NCBI GenBank assembly: GCA_005793025.1
Contig: SXQI01000123.1
Location: 1 to 18,398 of the forward strand
Source of the DNA: Verrucomicrobiales bacterium
Lineage (GTDB): Bacteria; Verrucomicrobiota; Verrucomicrobiia; Limisphaerales; SXQI01
Length of the DNA stretch: 18,398 nucleotides
Direction of reading: 5' to 3'
A program made the translations under genes and the position numbers. The number at the start of each line of letters is the position of its first letter. Position 1 is the stretch's first letter. Below are positions 7,103-14,497 of the stretch, in pieces. The notes under the pieces are model-generated. The model was not told the origin of the DNA. It did no database searches and was given only the letters and a program-made list of their open reading frames with translations.

Positions 7103-7990
7103 ATGAATGAGCCGATCCTCACGCTAGAACTTCCCGGGATCAGAAAACTGAAGAGCGGAAAAGTCCGTGAAATATTCGATCTTGGCGACGCTTTGTTGTT
7201 CGTCGCAACCGATCGAATCTCGGCATTTGATTGTATCATGCCGAATGGCATCCCCCGCAAAGGCGAGGTGCTCACTCAGATCTCTCACTTCTGGTTCGAT
7301 CAACTCCAAGGCCTGATACGCAATCATCGGAGGTTTGGAGCGAAGGATGAATTACCTCCCGTGTTACAACCCTATCTCTCCACGTTGAAGGGGAGGAGTA
7401 TGATCGTTGAGAAAGCCCAGCCGCTGGCGATCGAATGCGTTGTGCGCGGTTATCTCGCGGGTTCAGGTTGGAAGGAATACCAACGGACCGGTTCGGTATG
7501 CGGCATCGCTCTGCCTGCAGGTCTAACTGAGTCTGCAGAACTCCCTACCCCCATCTTCACCCCAGCGACCAAAGCTGAAACAGGGCATGATGAAAACATT
7601 TCCTACGAGGAGGCCGAGCGACTCGTGGGATCCGCGATTGTCGCTAAGGCACGGGATCTAAGTTTGGCGATCTACAAACAGGCAAGAGAGTATGCGCGCC
7701 AACGAGGAATCATTATTGCCGACACTAAGTTCGAGTTCGGTCTGTTTGATGGTCAACTCCTCTTGATTGACGAGGTGCTCACTCCCGATTCCTCTCGGTT
7801 TTGGCCAGCTGCTCAATATGCACCCGGACGTAGTCAACCGAGTTTTGATAAACAGTTCGTGCGGGATTATCTCGAAACCTTGAGTTGGGACAAGCAGCCA
7901 CCCGCACCCGCGCTTCCATCGGAAATCGTTGCTCGGACCGCAGCTAAATACCTCGAGGCATTCCACCTCCTCACCGGTCATTCCCTCTAG
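7103..7990 (+). CDS. purC: Phosphoribosylaminoimidazole-succinocarboxamide (SAICAR) synthase
   Basis: ATP-dependent ligase of de novo purine synthesis that joins CAIR and aspartate to form SAICAR, in the cytoplasm. At 295 residues it resembles the longer, yeast Ade1-like form rather than the shorter form of about 240 residues. Recognisable blocks are SGKVREIFDLGD (about 18-29), FVATDRISAFD (33-43), GIPRKGEVLTQIS (49-61), VVRGYLAGSGWKEY (about 113-126), FTPATKAETGHDENIS (151-166), DTKFEFG and LIDEVLTPDSSRFW. These cover the ATP-binding lobe and the aspartate/CAIR pocket. The gene follows a good promoter whose predicted start coincides with the ATG. The xer gene starts 6 bases after its TAG stop, so the two are probably co-transcribed. 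No other pur gene is nearby. Confidence 0.97.
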   Translation: MNEPILTLELPGIRKLKSGKVREIFDLGDALLFVATDRISAFDCIMPNGIPRKGEVLTQISHFWFDQLQGLIRNHRRFGAKDELPPVLQPYLSTLKGRSMIVEKAQPLAIECVVRGYLAGSGWKEYQRTGSVCGIALPAGLTESAELPTPIFTPATKAETGHDENISYEEAERLVGSAIVAKARDLSLAIYKQAREYARQRGIIIADTKFEFGLFDGQLLLIDEVLTPDSSRFWPAAQYAPGRSQPSFDKQFVRDYLETLSWDKQPPAPALPSEIVARTAAKYLEAFHLLTGHSL

Positions 7991-7996
7991 TCAGTG

Positions 7997-8911
7997 ATGC
8001 ACGCGCTCGTCGAAGATTTTTTGCAATACCTACGGAATGAGCGAGGCCGTTCTGAAAAGACCCAGTTAACCTATGCCGCGTTGCTTAACCACATCGCCGC
8101 ATGGCTGGAACAACAAGGGTTTACCCATTGGGACCAAGTCAATCTCGATGACCTCACGCGCTATCTCAAAACAGAACAATCACGTCTCGTTAAAATACCG
8201 GATTCTACAAAAACCTTGAGCAGCAGCACACTGTATCTCGAAATCGCCAGCCTCAGGGCCTTCTTCAACTACTGCGAAACCGAAGGTTTGCTCCAGCGGA
8301 ATGCAGCAGAAAACCTCTCCCTCCCCAAGCGGCGGGATTCATTACCGAAAACACTGAGTCACGACGAGATCGATCAACTACTCCAACCGAGCTTACCTTC
8401 GACACCGCAATCGTTGTGCGACCGAGCAATCCTCGAACTTGCCTACTCCTCCGGTTTGCGTCTGAGCGAGTTGCGAACGATTCGGCTCGAACAACTCCAT
8501 TTCGACACAGGTTTCGTCAATGTCATCGGCAAGGGTAACAAAGAACGGTTGGTTCCGGTGGGTAGCCGAGCGGTCGCAGCGATCAACGATTACCTTCGAT
8601 CCGGCCGGCCAAAACTTGTCGGCCCCAAATCTCCCGGCGTTGTTTTTCTCACAAGACGCGGCACAGCCTTTGCCCAATGCACTTTGTGGTTTCGCATCAC
8701 ACAACGCGCCGCGAAGTTGGGCATCACGCGCCGCATCAACCCGCACATGCTCCGCCACAGTTTTGCCACGCACCTCCTCGAACATAATGCTGACCTACGA
8801 GTCATTCAGGAAATGCTCGGCCACGCCTCGATCAGCACCACCCAAGTTTATACTCATGTGAGCGGTCGTCGATTGCGTGAAGTGCATGAAAAATTTCACC
8901 CACGCGCTTAA
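7997..8911 (+). CDS. xerD: XerD-like tyrosine recombinase
   Basis: Site-specific tyrosine recombinase of the XerC/XerD family, which resolves chromosome dimers at dif sites near division. The protein has 304 residues. An N-terminal SAM-like DNA-binding domain (about 1-108) is followed by the catalytic domain. All active-site residues are visible: Arg155 in SGLRLSEL, Lys179 in GKGNKERLVP, His250 and Arg253 in HMLRHSF, His276 in LGHAS and the nucleophile Tyr285 in VYTHVS. The ending RLREVHEKFHPRA and the ADLRVIQ block are closer to E. coli XerD than to XerC; with no second copy here the C/D label is tentative. A GTG at 7994 directly precedes the ATG and could be used instead. It lies 6 bases after purC and 3 bases before a NusG paralogue. 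I see no attachment site or integrase-type cargo, so a housekeeping role is likelier than a mobile-element role. Confidence 0.92.
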   Translation: MHALVEDFLQYLRNERGRSEKTQLTYAALLNHIAAWLEQQGFTHWDQVNLDDLTRYLKTEQSRLVKIPDSTKTLSSSTLYLEIASLRAFFNYCETEGLLQRNAAENLSLPKRRDSLPKTLSHDEIDQLLQPSLPSTPQSLCDRAILELAYSSGLRLSELRTIRLEQLHFDTGFVNVIGKGNKERLVPVGSRAVAAINDYLRSGRPKLVGPKSPGVVFLTRRGTAFAQCTLWFRITQRAAKLGITRRINPHMLRHSFATHLLEHNADLRVIQEMLGHASISTTQVYTHVSGRRLREVHEKFHPRA

Positions 8912-8914
8912 GAA

Positions 8915-9421
8915 ATGGATTCCCATCTAGAAACTCAACCCATCTGGTTTGTCGCCCACACCCGGCCCCGTTGCGAAAAAAAACTCGCCACCTTTTGCCG
9001 CTCAAAAGATATCGAACCCACATTGCCGTGTTATACCAGCGTCAAGAAATACGATTCGAAAATCGTAGAGTTTGAGAAACCACTTTTTCCAAACTACGTC
9101 TTCCTAAAAATGTGCCCCCATCAAAAGCGGACCATTCTACAAAGTGATTACGTTGCAAACGTGCTCGATGTTTTTGATCAACAAACATTCGAGAACCAAC
9201 TCCAAGAAATTCTCCGTGCTTTGGATTTGGACATCGAACTTCAAGTCGAACCTCAAATCACCGAGGGGCAAATGGTTCAGATCAAATCAGGGCCAATGCG
9301 AGGGATGGAAGGCATCGTCGAATCAAGAACCGGTCGCGTCTGTGTGACGTTGAGGCTCGATTTTATTGGAGAAGCCGCCGTGGTGAAACTCGATGCGTGT
9401 GATCTTGAATTGGTAGCGTAA
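8915..9421 (+). CDS. NusG-family transcription elongation factor paralogue
   Basis: The 168-residue protein has the NusG layout. An N-terminal NGN domain (about 10-108) begins with IWFVAHTRPRCEKKLA and contains EKPLFPNYVFLK (54-65); a KOW-type SH3 domain (about 116-168) begins with ITEGQMVQIKSGPMRGMEG. Such proteins bind RNA polymerase and alter pausing or termination. It does not sit in the secE-nusG-rplK context of housekeeping NusG, and its diverged NGN domain suggests a specialised paralogue in the manner of RfaH, LoaP or UpxY. Those normally act on one or a few long operons, such as polysaccharide clusters, but no such operon is in the window. Its ATG lies 3 bases after the xer stop, with no SD, so coupled expression is probable. 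The family call is firm; the target operon is unknown. Confidence 0.9.
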   Translation: MDSHLETQPIWFVAHTRPRCEKKLATFCRSKDIEPTLPCYTSVKKYDSKIVEFEKPLFPNYVFLKMCPHQKRTILQSDYVANVLDVFDQQTFENQLQEILRALDLDIELQVEPQITEGQMVQIKSGPMRGMEGIVESRTGRVCVTLRLDFIGEAAVVKLDACDLELVA

Positions 9422-9437
9422 CCAATCCCAAAACTTC

Positions 9438-9908
9438 TTAAAGCAAGCTACGCATCACGGTTGCCATGGTCATCGCCGTGTGAGCCGCCTCGATTCCACG
9501 ATTGGTCTCACGCCCTAAGCAACGAATCTTGGCTTGCTCGTGGTTTTCAAATAGCAGAACTCCATGGATGATCGGCACGCCACTGGTGATCTGAAGTTGA
9601 GCCAATGCGTGGGTAACCCCTAACGCGATATGATCTGCATGCGTAGTCGCCCCTCGAAGGATGGTTCCAAAACAAAGAATCGCGTCGTACTTCGGAGTGA
9701 TTCGCGATAACCGACCTGCCACCACTGGAATCTCAAAAGCACCCGGAACCCGCACCACATCGATGTGAGTCACCCCTGCTCCCTTCAACTCTGCTTTTGC
9801 AAATCGAACCAAAGCATCGGTGTATTTCGGGTTGTATTTCGCTGCGACGATCGCAAAGCGCGATGTCGTTTGCATGACCTTAGCTGTGCGTTGAACAGGC
9901 TTGAGCAT
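9438..9908 (-). CDS. ribH: 6,7-dimethyl-8-ribityllumazine synthase
   Basis: Penultimate enzyme of riboflavin synthesis. It condenses 5-amino-6-ribitylaminouracil with 3,4-dihydroxy-2-butanone 4-phosphate and usually forms pentameric or icosahedral shells. From the ATG at 9908 it has 156 residues. Seen are FAIVAAKYN (about 18-26), the substrate loop VPGAFEIPVVAGRL (54-67), CFGTILRGATTHADHI (79-94), with His90 at the usual catalytic position, and GVPIIHGVL. Starts at GTG 9917 or ATG 9875 are possible; GGTG upstream of 9908 gives a modest SD. It follows ribBA by about 30 bases in the same operon, supplying the next step after RibBA. The nusG paralogue converges on it with 16 bases between stops and no clear terminator. 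Confidence 0.95.
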   Translation of the reverse strand: MLKPVQRTAKVMQTTSRFAIVAAKYNPKYTDALVRFAKAELKGAGVTHIDVVRVPGAFEIPVVAGRLSRITPKYDAILCFGTILRGATTHADHIALGVTHALAQLQITSGVPIIHGVLLFENHEQAKIRCLGRETNRGIEAAHTAMTMATVMRSLL

Positions 9909-9939
9909 ACTATTCACCCATGAATTCCATCAGCCACCA

Positions 9940-11160
9940 TCAAAACAAATGGCCCATCTTTTTCTTCTTCGTTTGGAGATAATCCTTATTGTGCCGATTG
10001 GGTTTGGTAGTAATCGGAACTTGTTCGATCACCTCAAGCCCATACCCTTCCAGACCAACAATCTTTTTGGGGTTATTCGTCAAAAGCCGAATCCTTCTCA
10101 AACCTAGTTCAGTCAATATCTGCGCACCCACCCCGTATTCCCTTAAATCCATGGGGAATCCTAATTTCAGATTAGCTTCGATGGTGTCATATCCCTGTTG
10201 TTGCAGTTTATATGCCTTAATTTTTGCGGGCAACCCGATGCCCCTCCCCTCTTGGCGCATATATAAAATGACACCGGCTCCTTCGGTTTCGATCTGCTGC
10301 ATGGCCTGCTGTAATTGAGGACCGCAATCACATCGTCGAGAACCAAAAACATCCCCTGTTAAACATTCGCTATGTACACGGACCAATGGGGCAACCGCCG
10401 TTTTTAGATCGCCCTTCACTAACGCAATGTGATGCTGACCGTCGATCTTGGATTGAAACAAATGCAAATCGAAGTTGCCATCATCCGTCGGCATGTTAAC
10501 GACCTCAACGCATTCCACGAGCTTCTCGCGCTGGCGCCGATATTTAATTAACTCCTCAATCGTGCCGAGCTTCAGCTTATGTTTTTTGGCGAACTTTCTG
10601 AGCTCGGGCAATCTCGCCATCGAACCATCATCGCTCATGATCTCGCAGATCACCGCGATCGGACGGCACCCCGCGAGTGTCACTAGATCCACTGCGGCCT
10701 CCGTGTGTCCGGCTCGTTGAAGGACCCCTCCCGGACGAGCTCGCAACGGAAACACGTGCCCTGGTTGAACCAGATCCTCAGGTAACGCGGTCGGATCCGC
10801 CATCACCCGAATCGTCTCCGCTCGATCCGCTGCACTGATTCCTGTCGTGATCCCTTTCGCGGCATCCACGCTGACTTGAAAGTCTGTTTTGAACGACTCG
10901 CGATTCTGAGACACCATCCGTTCCACGCCCATTTGTTTGAGACGTTCAGAGGTCGTGGGAACACAAATCAGCCCTCTCCCATGCTTGGCCATGAAATTAA
11001 TCAAGGCCGGCGTGACTCGTTCTGCTGCGATGATGAGGTCACCCTCGTTCTCGCGGTCAGCGTCATCCACCAAAATCGCCATCCGACCTTTCTTCAGGTC
11101 GGAGAGAATCGATTGGATCGAATCGAATTTGGATTTCATGTCGATGACTTCACCATACAT
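9940..11160 (-). CDS. ribBA: Bifunctional 3,4-dihydroxy-2-butanone 4-phosphate synthase / GTP cyclohydrolase II
   Basis: Provides both entry steps of riboflavin synthesis. The N-terminal RibB half (about 10-205) makes the four-carbon unit from ribulose 5-phosphate, and the C-terminal RibA half (about 210-406) opens GTP. RibB motifs are DDADRENEGDL (32-42), HGRGLICVP, GHVFPLRARPGGVLQRAGHTEA (134-155). RibA has the zinc ligands Cys266, Cys277 and Cys279 in SECLTGDVFGSRRCDCG, the catalytic block RQEGRGIGL (302-310) and LREYGVGAQIL. The usual ending YLQTKKKKMGHL is present. All key residues are intact in both halves. The ATG at 11160 follows a GTG at 11163; an ATG at 11139 would give a more typical MKSKFDS start. 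The gene begins 6-9 bases after alaS, leaving no room for a leader or FMN riboswitch of its own. Confidence 0.97.
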   Translation of the reverse strand: MYGEVIDMKSKFDSIQSILSDLKKGRMAILVDDADRENEGDLIIAAERVTPALINFMAKHGRGLICVPTTSERLKQMGVERMVSQNRESFKTDFQVSVDAAKGITTGISAADRAETIRVMADPTALPEDLVQPGHVFPLRARPGGVLQRAGHTEAAVDLVTLAGCRPIAVICEIMSDDGSMARLPELRKFAKKHKLKLGTIEELIKYRRQREKLVECVEVVNMPTDDGNFDLHLFQSKIDGQHHIALVKGDLKTAVAPLVRVHSECLTGDVFGSRRCDCGPQLQQAMQQIETEGAGVILYMRQEGRGIGLPAKIKAYKLQQQGYDTIEANLKLGFPMDLREYGVGAQILTELGLRRIRLLTNNPKKIVGLEGYGLEVIEQVPITTKPNRHNKDYLQTKKKKMGHLF

Positions 11161-11169
11161 CACGGTCGC

Positions 11170-13872
11170 TTATTCCAACAGGCTTGCTGCGCGAGCTAAA
11201 GCCGCATCGAGGTTTGCAACATCCTTGCCTCCCCCACGAGCACTCTCAGGTCGGCCGCCACCTTTTCCACCCACGAGCGGCGCAATCGCTTGGATGATTT
11301 TACCAGCCTGAATTGTCTTGGTCAGATTCAAAGGCACGGTCGCAACCAACGAGGCAGTCCCATCCGCAATTCCACCGAGAACCACCACGCCGTCGAAAAT
11401 TCCTTTCAACGAGTCGGCGATCGCTTGCAACATTTCACCGTCCGTTTCTGCTAATTTTTGAACAATGGCCTGCCGTCCTCCAATCGTTTGAGCTCCTGCT
11501 CGGAGGTGGTTCGCGACGCTCGCAGCCTGTTTCTGATGAGCTGCCTTGATTTGACGTTCCAATTCTTTTTGATGCGTCAGGAGCGTTTCAATCTTCTTTT
11601 CCAACTCGCCGATTGGAGCATTGATTCTCCCAGCTACTGCGCGGATTAACTGGAGATCCTGTTTTGCCACTTCAAAAGCTGTGAGTCCAGCGACCGCCTC
11701 GATTCGGCGGACTCCGGCCGCGATCGCGTTCTCACTCATGATTCGGAATAAACCAATTTCACCCGTGGCTCGTGTGTGGGTTCCCCCGCATAGTTCCATC
11801 GAATATCCATCCAATGCTCCGGTTTTTCCGCCAACCTGGACCACACGGACCGTCTCGCCGTACTTATCGCCGAAAAACTGCATGATTTCCGGCCGACCTT
11901 TCACAGCTGCATACGGCTGTTCACTCCATGAGACAGGCGCATTCTCCAAAACCCGTTCGTTCACAAGCCGTTCGATATCCATCAATTGACTCGGGGTCAA
12001 CGGAGCACTATTGAAATCAAACGTCAATTTATCCGGGCCCACAAACGATCCTTTTTGTGACGCCTCCTTGCTCCCCACCTCATGCAACGCCCAATGCAAT
12101 AAATGAGTTACCGTATGATGCCTCTGAATCGCTTGTCGTCGCTCCAAATCCACACGGAGAGTGACACTCAAACCTGTTGTCGGAGCCTCGTGAGTGTCTA
12201 GAAAATGCAACCATGTGGAACCACTTTTCTGCGTATTCACAACCCGCCAGAGCTGGCCGTGGCCTGTCATTTCTCCACAATCACCCACCTGTCCTCCCAT
12301 CTCCGCGTAAAGGGTAGAGGAATCAAGGATCACCGCAGTCTTATCTTTCAAACTGACAACTTCGAGCACCTTCGCCGAGGTCTCCGCTTGATCGTAGCCG
12401 ATGAAACATGTTGCGGTTGTCGTTTCGATCTGGCTGAGGCTGATGACTTCTTTTTTCTGCGAAGCCCGCGCACGAGCCCGCTGCTCCTCCATCAACAATT
12501 CAAAACCCGCGACATCTACATCCAACCCCTGCTCACGAGCCAATAACTCGGTGAGGTCGATTGGGAAACCATACGTATCATACAAATCGAATGCTTGTTT
12601 CCCAGAAAACCCACCACCAGCTTTTGCAATCAACGCCGTGTAGGATCCGAAAATCGCCAACCCTCGATCCAAGGTCTTATTAAAGGATTCTTCTTCAAGG
12701 CGGATCACTTGCTTCACGTGATCGCGCTTCGCCCGGATCTCGGGAAAAACTTCCCCCATCGTCACACTGAGGACATCAACCAATTCAAAGAAAAATGGCT
12801 TCTGAAAACCTAATGCTCTCCCGTATTTCACCGCCCGACGTAGGATCCGACGCAATACATAGTTTCGGTCGGTATTCCCGGGCTGAATCCCATCCGCAAT
12901 CGCAAAACTTAAAGTACGGATATGATCCGCGATGACACGGAACGCGACATCGATTTTTTCCTGCTCATTCTCACCCCTGCTCCCCGTTTTGGGTAACGTC
13001 GAAGTATATTTCTTTCCGCTCAACTGCTCGAGCCGATCGAATATGGGTCGAAAAATATCCGTTTCGTAATTCGAAATCTTGACGTTGGAAAAATCCGAAA
13101 AATGATTAGTTCCTTGGATAATCGATGTCACCCGCTCGAACCCCATGCCGGTATCCACATGCTGCGCAGGAAGGGGAGAAAAAGTCCCATCCGGGTTGGC
13201 ATTGAACTGGATAAAAACCAAATTCCAAATCTCGATGCACTTGGGGCTTCCTTGATTCACCAAAGCTCCTGCGGTGTCTCCGTTCGGAGTCAGATCAATA
13301 TGCAACTCCGAACACGGCCCGCAGGGTCCAGTCTCGCCCATCATCCAGAAATTGTCCTTTTTATTGCCGTAAACAATATGAACCTTCGGATCCAGCCCCA
13401 CAGAACTAAACTTCTCAACCCAAAAATCGTAGGCTTCTTGATCAAAATCACTCGGATCGCCAAGTGCCTTATCAGGATTATAAACCGTCGCATACACTCG
13501 GTTTACAGGAAACTTCCAAACCTTCGTGATCAACTCCCACGCCCAATCAATCGCTTCCCGTTTGAAATAATCCCCGAACGACCAATTCCCTAGCATCTCA
13601 AAAAAAGTGTGATGATAAGTATCCAGCCCGACATCCTCGAGGTCGTTATGCTTGCCTCCCGCACGGATACATTTCTGCGTATCCGCAGCACGTCCCGGCG
13701 AATACGGACATCGAGTCTGACCGAGGAAGATCGGCACAAACTGATTCATCCCCGCGTTGGTGAAAAGCAGGTTTGGAGAGTCAGGCATCAAACTCGAAGA
13801 ACCCACTACGGTGTGATCTTTCGATTTAAAAAAATCGAGATAAGACTGCCGAATCTGCGCACTGGTCATCAT
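11170..13872 (-). CDS. alaS: Alanyl-tRNA synthetase
   Basis: Class II synthetase that charges tRNA-Ala and clears Ser- and Gly-tRNA-Ala, acting in the cytoplasm. From the ATG at 13872 it has 900 residues, slightly above the usual 875. Catalytic-domain landmarks are LLFTNAGMNQF (about 35-45), RAGGKHNDLEDVG (70-82), FFEMLGNWSFGDYFK (90-104) and GPCGPCSELH. The editing site has the zinc ligands of the HxxxH motif in HTVTHLL (His586, His590) and CxxxH in CGGTH (Cys695, His699). A coiled linker (about 753-790) leads into the C-terminal DHHA1-type domain with GGKGGGRPESARGGGKD. The reading frame stays open for 24 codons upstream of 13872, but those residues do not look like the family; TSAQIRQSYLDFF does. 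No SD is seen. It is the first gene of the alaS-ribBA-ribH operon. Confidence 0.97.
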   Translation of the reverse strand: MMTSAQIRQSYLDFFKSKDHTVVGSSSLMPDSPNLLFTNAGMNQFVPIFLGQTRCPYSPGRAADTQKCIRAGGKHNDLEDVGLDTYHHTFFEMLGNWSFGDYFKREAIDWAWELITKVWKFPVNRVYATVYNPDKALGDPSDFDQEAYDFWVEKFSSVGLDPKVHIVYGNKKDNFWMMGETGPCGPCSELHIDLTPNGDTAGALVNQGSPKCIEIWNLVFIQFNANPDGTFSPLPAQHVDTGMGFERVTSIIQGTNHFSDFSNVKISNYETDIFRPIFDRLEQLSGKKYTSTLPKTGSRGENEQEKIDVAFRVIADHIRTLSFAIADGIQPGNTDRNYVLRRILRRAVKYGRALGFQKPFFFELVDVLSVTMGEVFPEIRAKRDHVKQVIRLEEESFNKTLDRGLAIFGSYTALIAKAGGGFSGKQAFDLYDTYGFPIDLTELLAREQGLDVDVAGFELLMEEQRARARASQKKEVISLSQIETTTATCFIGYDQAETSAKVLEVVSLKDKTAVILDSSTLYAEMGGQVGDCGEMTGHGQLWRVVNTQKSGSTWLHFLDTHEAPTTGLSVTLRVDLERRQAIQRHHTVTHLLHWALHEVGSKEASQKGSFVGPDKLTFDFNSAPLTPSQLMDIERLVNERVLENAPVSWSEQPYAAVKGRPEIMQFFGDKYGETVRVVQVGGKTGALDGYSMELCGGTHTRATGEIGLFRIMSENAIAAGVRRIEAVAGLTAFEVAKQDLQLIRAVAGRINAPIGELEKKIETLLTHQKELERQIKAAHQKQAASVANHLRAGAQTIGGRQAIVQKLAETDGEMLQAIADSLKGIFDGVVVLGGIADGTASLVATVPLNLTKTIQAGKIIQAIAPLVGGKGGGRPESARGGGKDVANLDAALARAASLLE

Positions 13873-13897
13873 ACAAAGGCGAACTATTAAAACATCA

Positions 13898-13927
13898 ATC
13901 CTAGCTCCTCTACATCCTCTTTTCCAA
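13898..13927 (-). promoter_or_regulatory. Candidate alaS operon promoter
   Basis: On the minus strand, TTGGAA (13922-13927) and TAGGAT (13898-13903) are 18 bases apart, each matching 4 of 6 sigma70 positions. Transcription would begin near 13891, about 19 bases before the alaS ATG. The match is weak and was chosen by position. Confidence 0.3.
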
Positions 13928-14130
13928 GCTCCAATTGGCAGCATCCAACCAGATTTTCATCATTCAGCGCGCAAAATTGCGGTGAATCATCAAATCCCCT
14001 AGAGGCGAGCCCCGAACCAGATCTCTCAGAGTTCCTGACTCAAAGCAGCACAATGACCTGGATTTAATTCGTTGATTATCAACCACATAACACCGCACAC
14101 TCAGGACACAAAAACTAATTGGAAGAGGAA

Positions 14131-14158
14131 TTGACATTTTTCGCCGATCCTCTACTGT
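14131..14158 (+). promoter_or_regulatory. Probable rpsU promoter
   Basis: A perfect TTGACA (14131-14136) is followed after 16 bases by TACTGT (14153-14158, 3 of 6). Transcription would start near 14165 and give an rpsU leader of about 75 bases. Confidence 0.45.
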
Positions 14159-14199
14159 GGATAGTCCGCTTGCGAGCCGGGTTGAACATTTGAGTTGTT

Positions 14200-14215
14200 C
14201 CCTGAGTCCGCAGGG
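14200..14215 (+). other. Small hairpin in the rpsU leader
   Basis: CCCTG (14200-14204) and CAGGG (14211-14215) can pair around a 6-base loop, ending 7 bases before the AGAGGAAG SD region. A regulatory role, such as autogenous control by bS21, is only a possibility. Confidence 0.3.
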
Positions 14216-14222
14216 TGTCGGA

Positions 14223-14230
14223 GAGGAAGT
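14223..14230 (+). promoter_or_regulatory. Shine-Dalgarno region of rpsU
   Basis: The bases GAGGAAGT, within AGAGGAAG, lie about 10 bases before the TTG at 14240, with a second GAAG at 14231-14234. This purine-rich site supports the TTG as the start codon. Confidence 0.5.
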
Positions 14231-14239
14231 GAAGATCGA

Positions 14240-14437
14240 TTGACAGAGATTAAACTTAAAAAGGGGGAGTCCGTAGAAAAAGCGTTGCGCCGATTGAAAA
14301 AGCGCATCGACCGCGAAGGGACTTTGAAAGAAGTGCGTAGCCATCGTCATTATGAGAAGCCGAGCGAACGTAAACGGCGCAAGATGAAGGTTGCCCGCTT
14401 TAATGCCATGCTCAGCGCTCGCTACGCTGACTTGTAA
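14240..14437 (+). CDS. rpsU: 30S ribosomal protein bS21
   Basis: Small basic ribosomal protein of the 30S platform, next to the 3' end of 16S rRNA and thus the anti-SD; it helps initiation. The sequence (initiator Met)TEIKLKKGESVEKALRRLKK matches the bS21 start, followed by RSHRHYEKPSERKRRK, the family hallmark. It has 65 residues, with a tail of about 17 (MKVARFNAMLSARYADL) after the basic block. The start codon is TTG, supported by homology and an upstream GAGGAAG. The open frame continues upstream to a TTG at 14195 but those residues are unlike bS21. It is monocistronic or nearly so, with its own promoter and a strong intrinsic terminator 20 bases after the stop. A rare start codon combined with a good SD suggests tuned translation. 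Confidence 0.94.
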   Translation: MTEIKLKKGESVEKALRRLKKRIDREGTLKEVRSHRHYEKPSERKRRKMKVARFNAMLSARYADL

Positions 14438-14457
14438 AACCATTTTCTAATTGTCAC

Positions 14458-14494
14458 AGCCGGGAGATTGCCTCAGAACCTCTCCCGGCTTTTT
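14458..14494 (+). terminator. Intrinsic terminator after rpsU
   Basis: A perfect 10-base-pair stem, AGCCGGGAGA (14458-14467) with TCTCCCGGCT (14481-14490), encloses a 13-base loop and is followed by TTTTATT. This is a textbook rho-independent terminator. The next gene's ATG (14498) lies only 7 bases beyond the stem. Confidence 0.9.
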
Positions 14495-14497
14495 ATT

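Larger units (their letters stand above)
13873..14239. other. Divergent intergenic region between alaS and rpsU
   Basis: These 367 bases hold no gene I can support. They contain candidate promoters for both flanking operons and the rpsU leader. The central part, about 13930-14120, shows only short imperfect inverted repeats and no tRNA-like or known small-RNA fold that I can recognise. An open frame of 159 codons on the minus strand crosses this region and rpsU, but it is antisense to rpsU and resembles nothing. Confidence 0.6.

Noticed and set aside
7997..8911. Integrase of a mobile element
   Set aside because: The recombinase is XerD-like in its motifs and length, lies between housekeeping genes, and has no tRNA, attachment repeats or cargo genes nearby.
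13873..13944. 24-codon in-frame extension upstream of alaS
   Set aside because: The extra residues do not fit the AlaRS family, whose start matches TSAQIRQSYLDFF, and the proposed promoter lies within this stretch.
13930..14120. Small RNA or tRNA-like element in the alaS-rpsU spacer (GGTTCGGGGCTCG on the minus strand)
   Set aside because: The GGTTCG resembles a T-loop, but no acceptor, D or anticodon stems can be drawn around it.
13964..14443. 159-codon open frame on the minus strand
   Set aside because: It is antisense to the clearly recognised rpsU gene and covers promoter sequence; the translation resembles no family.
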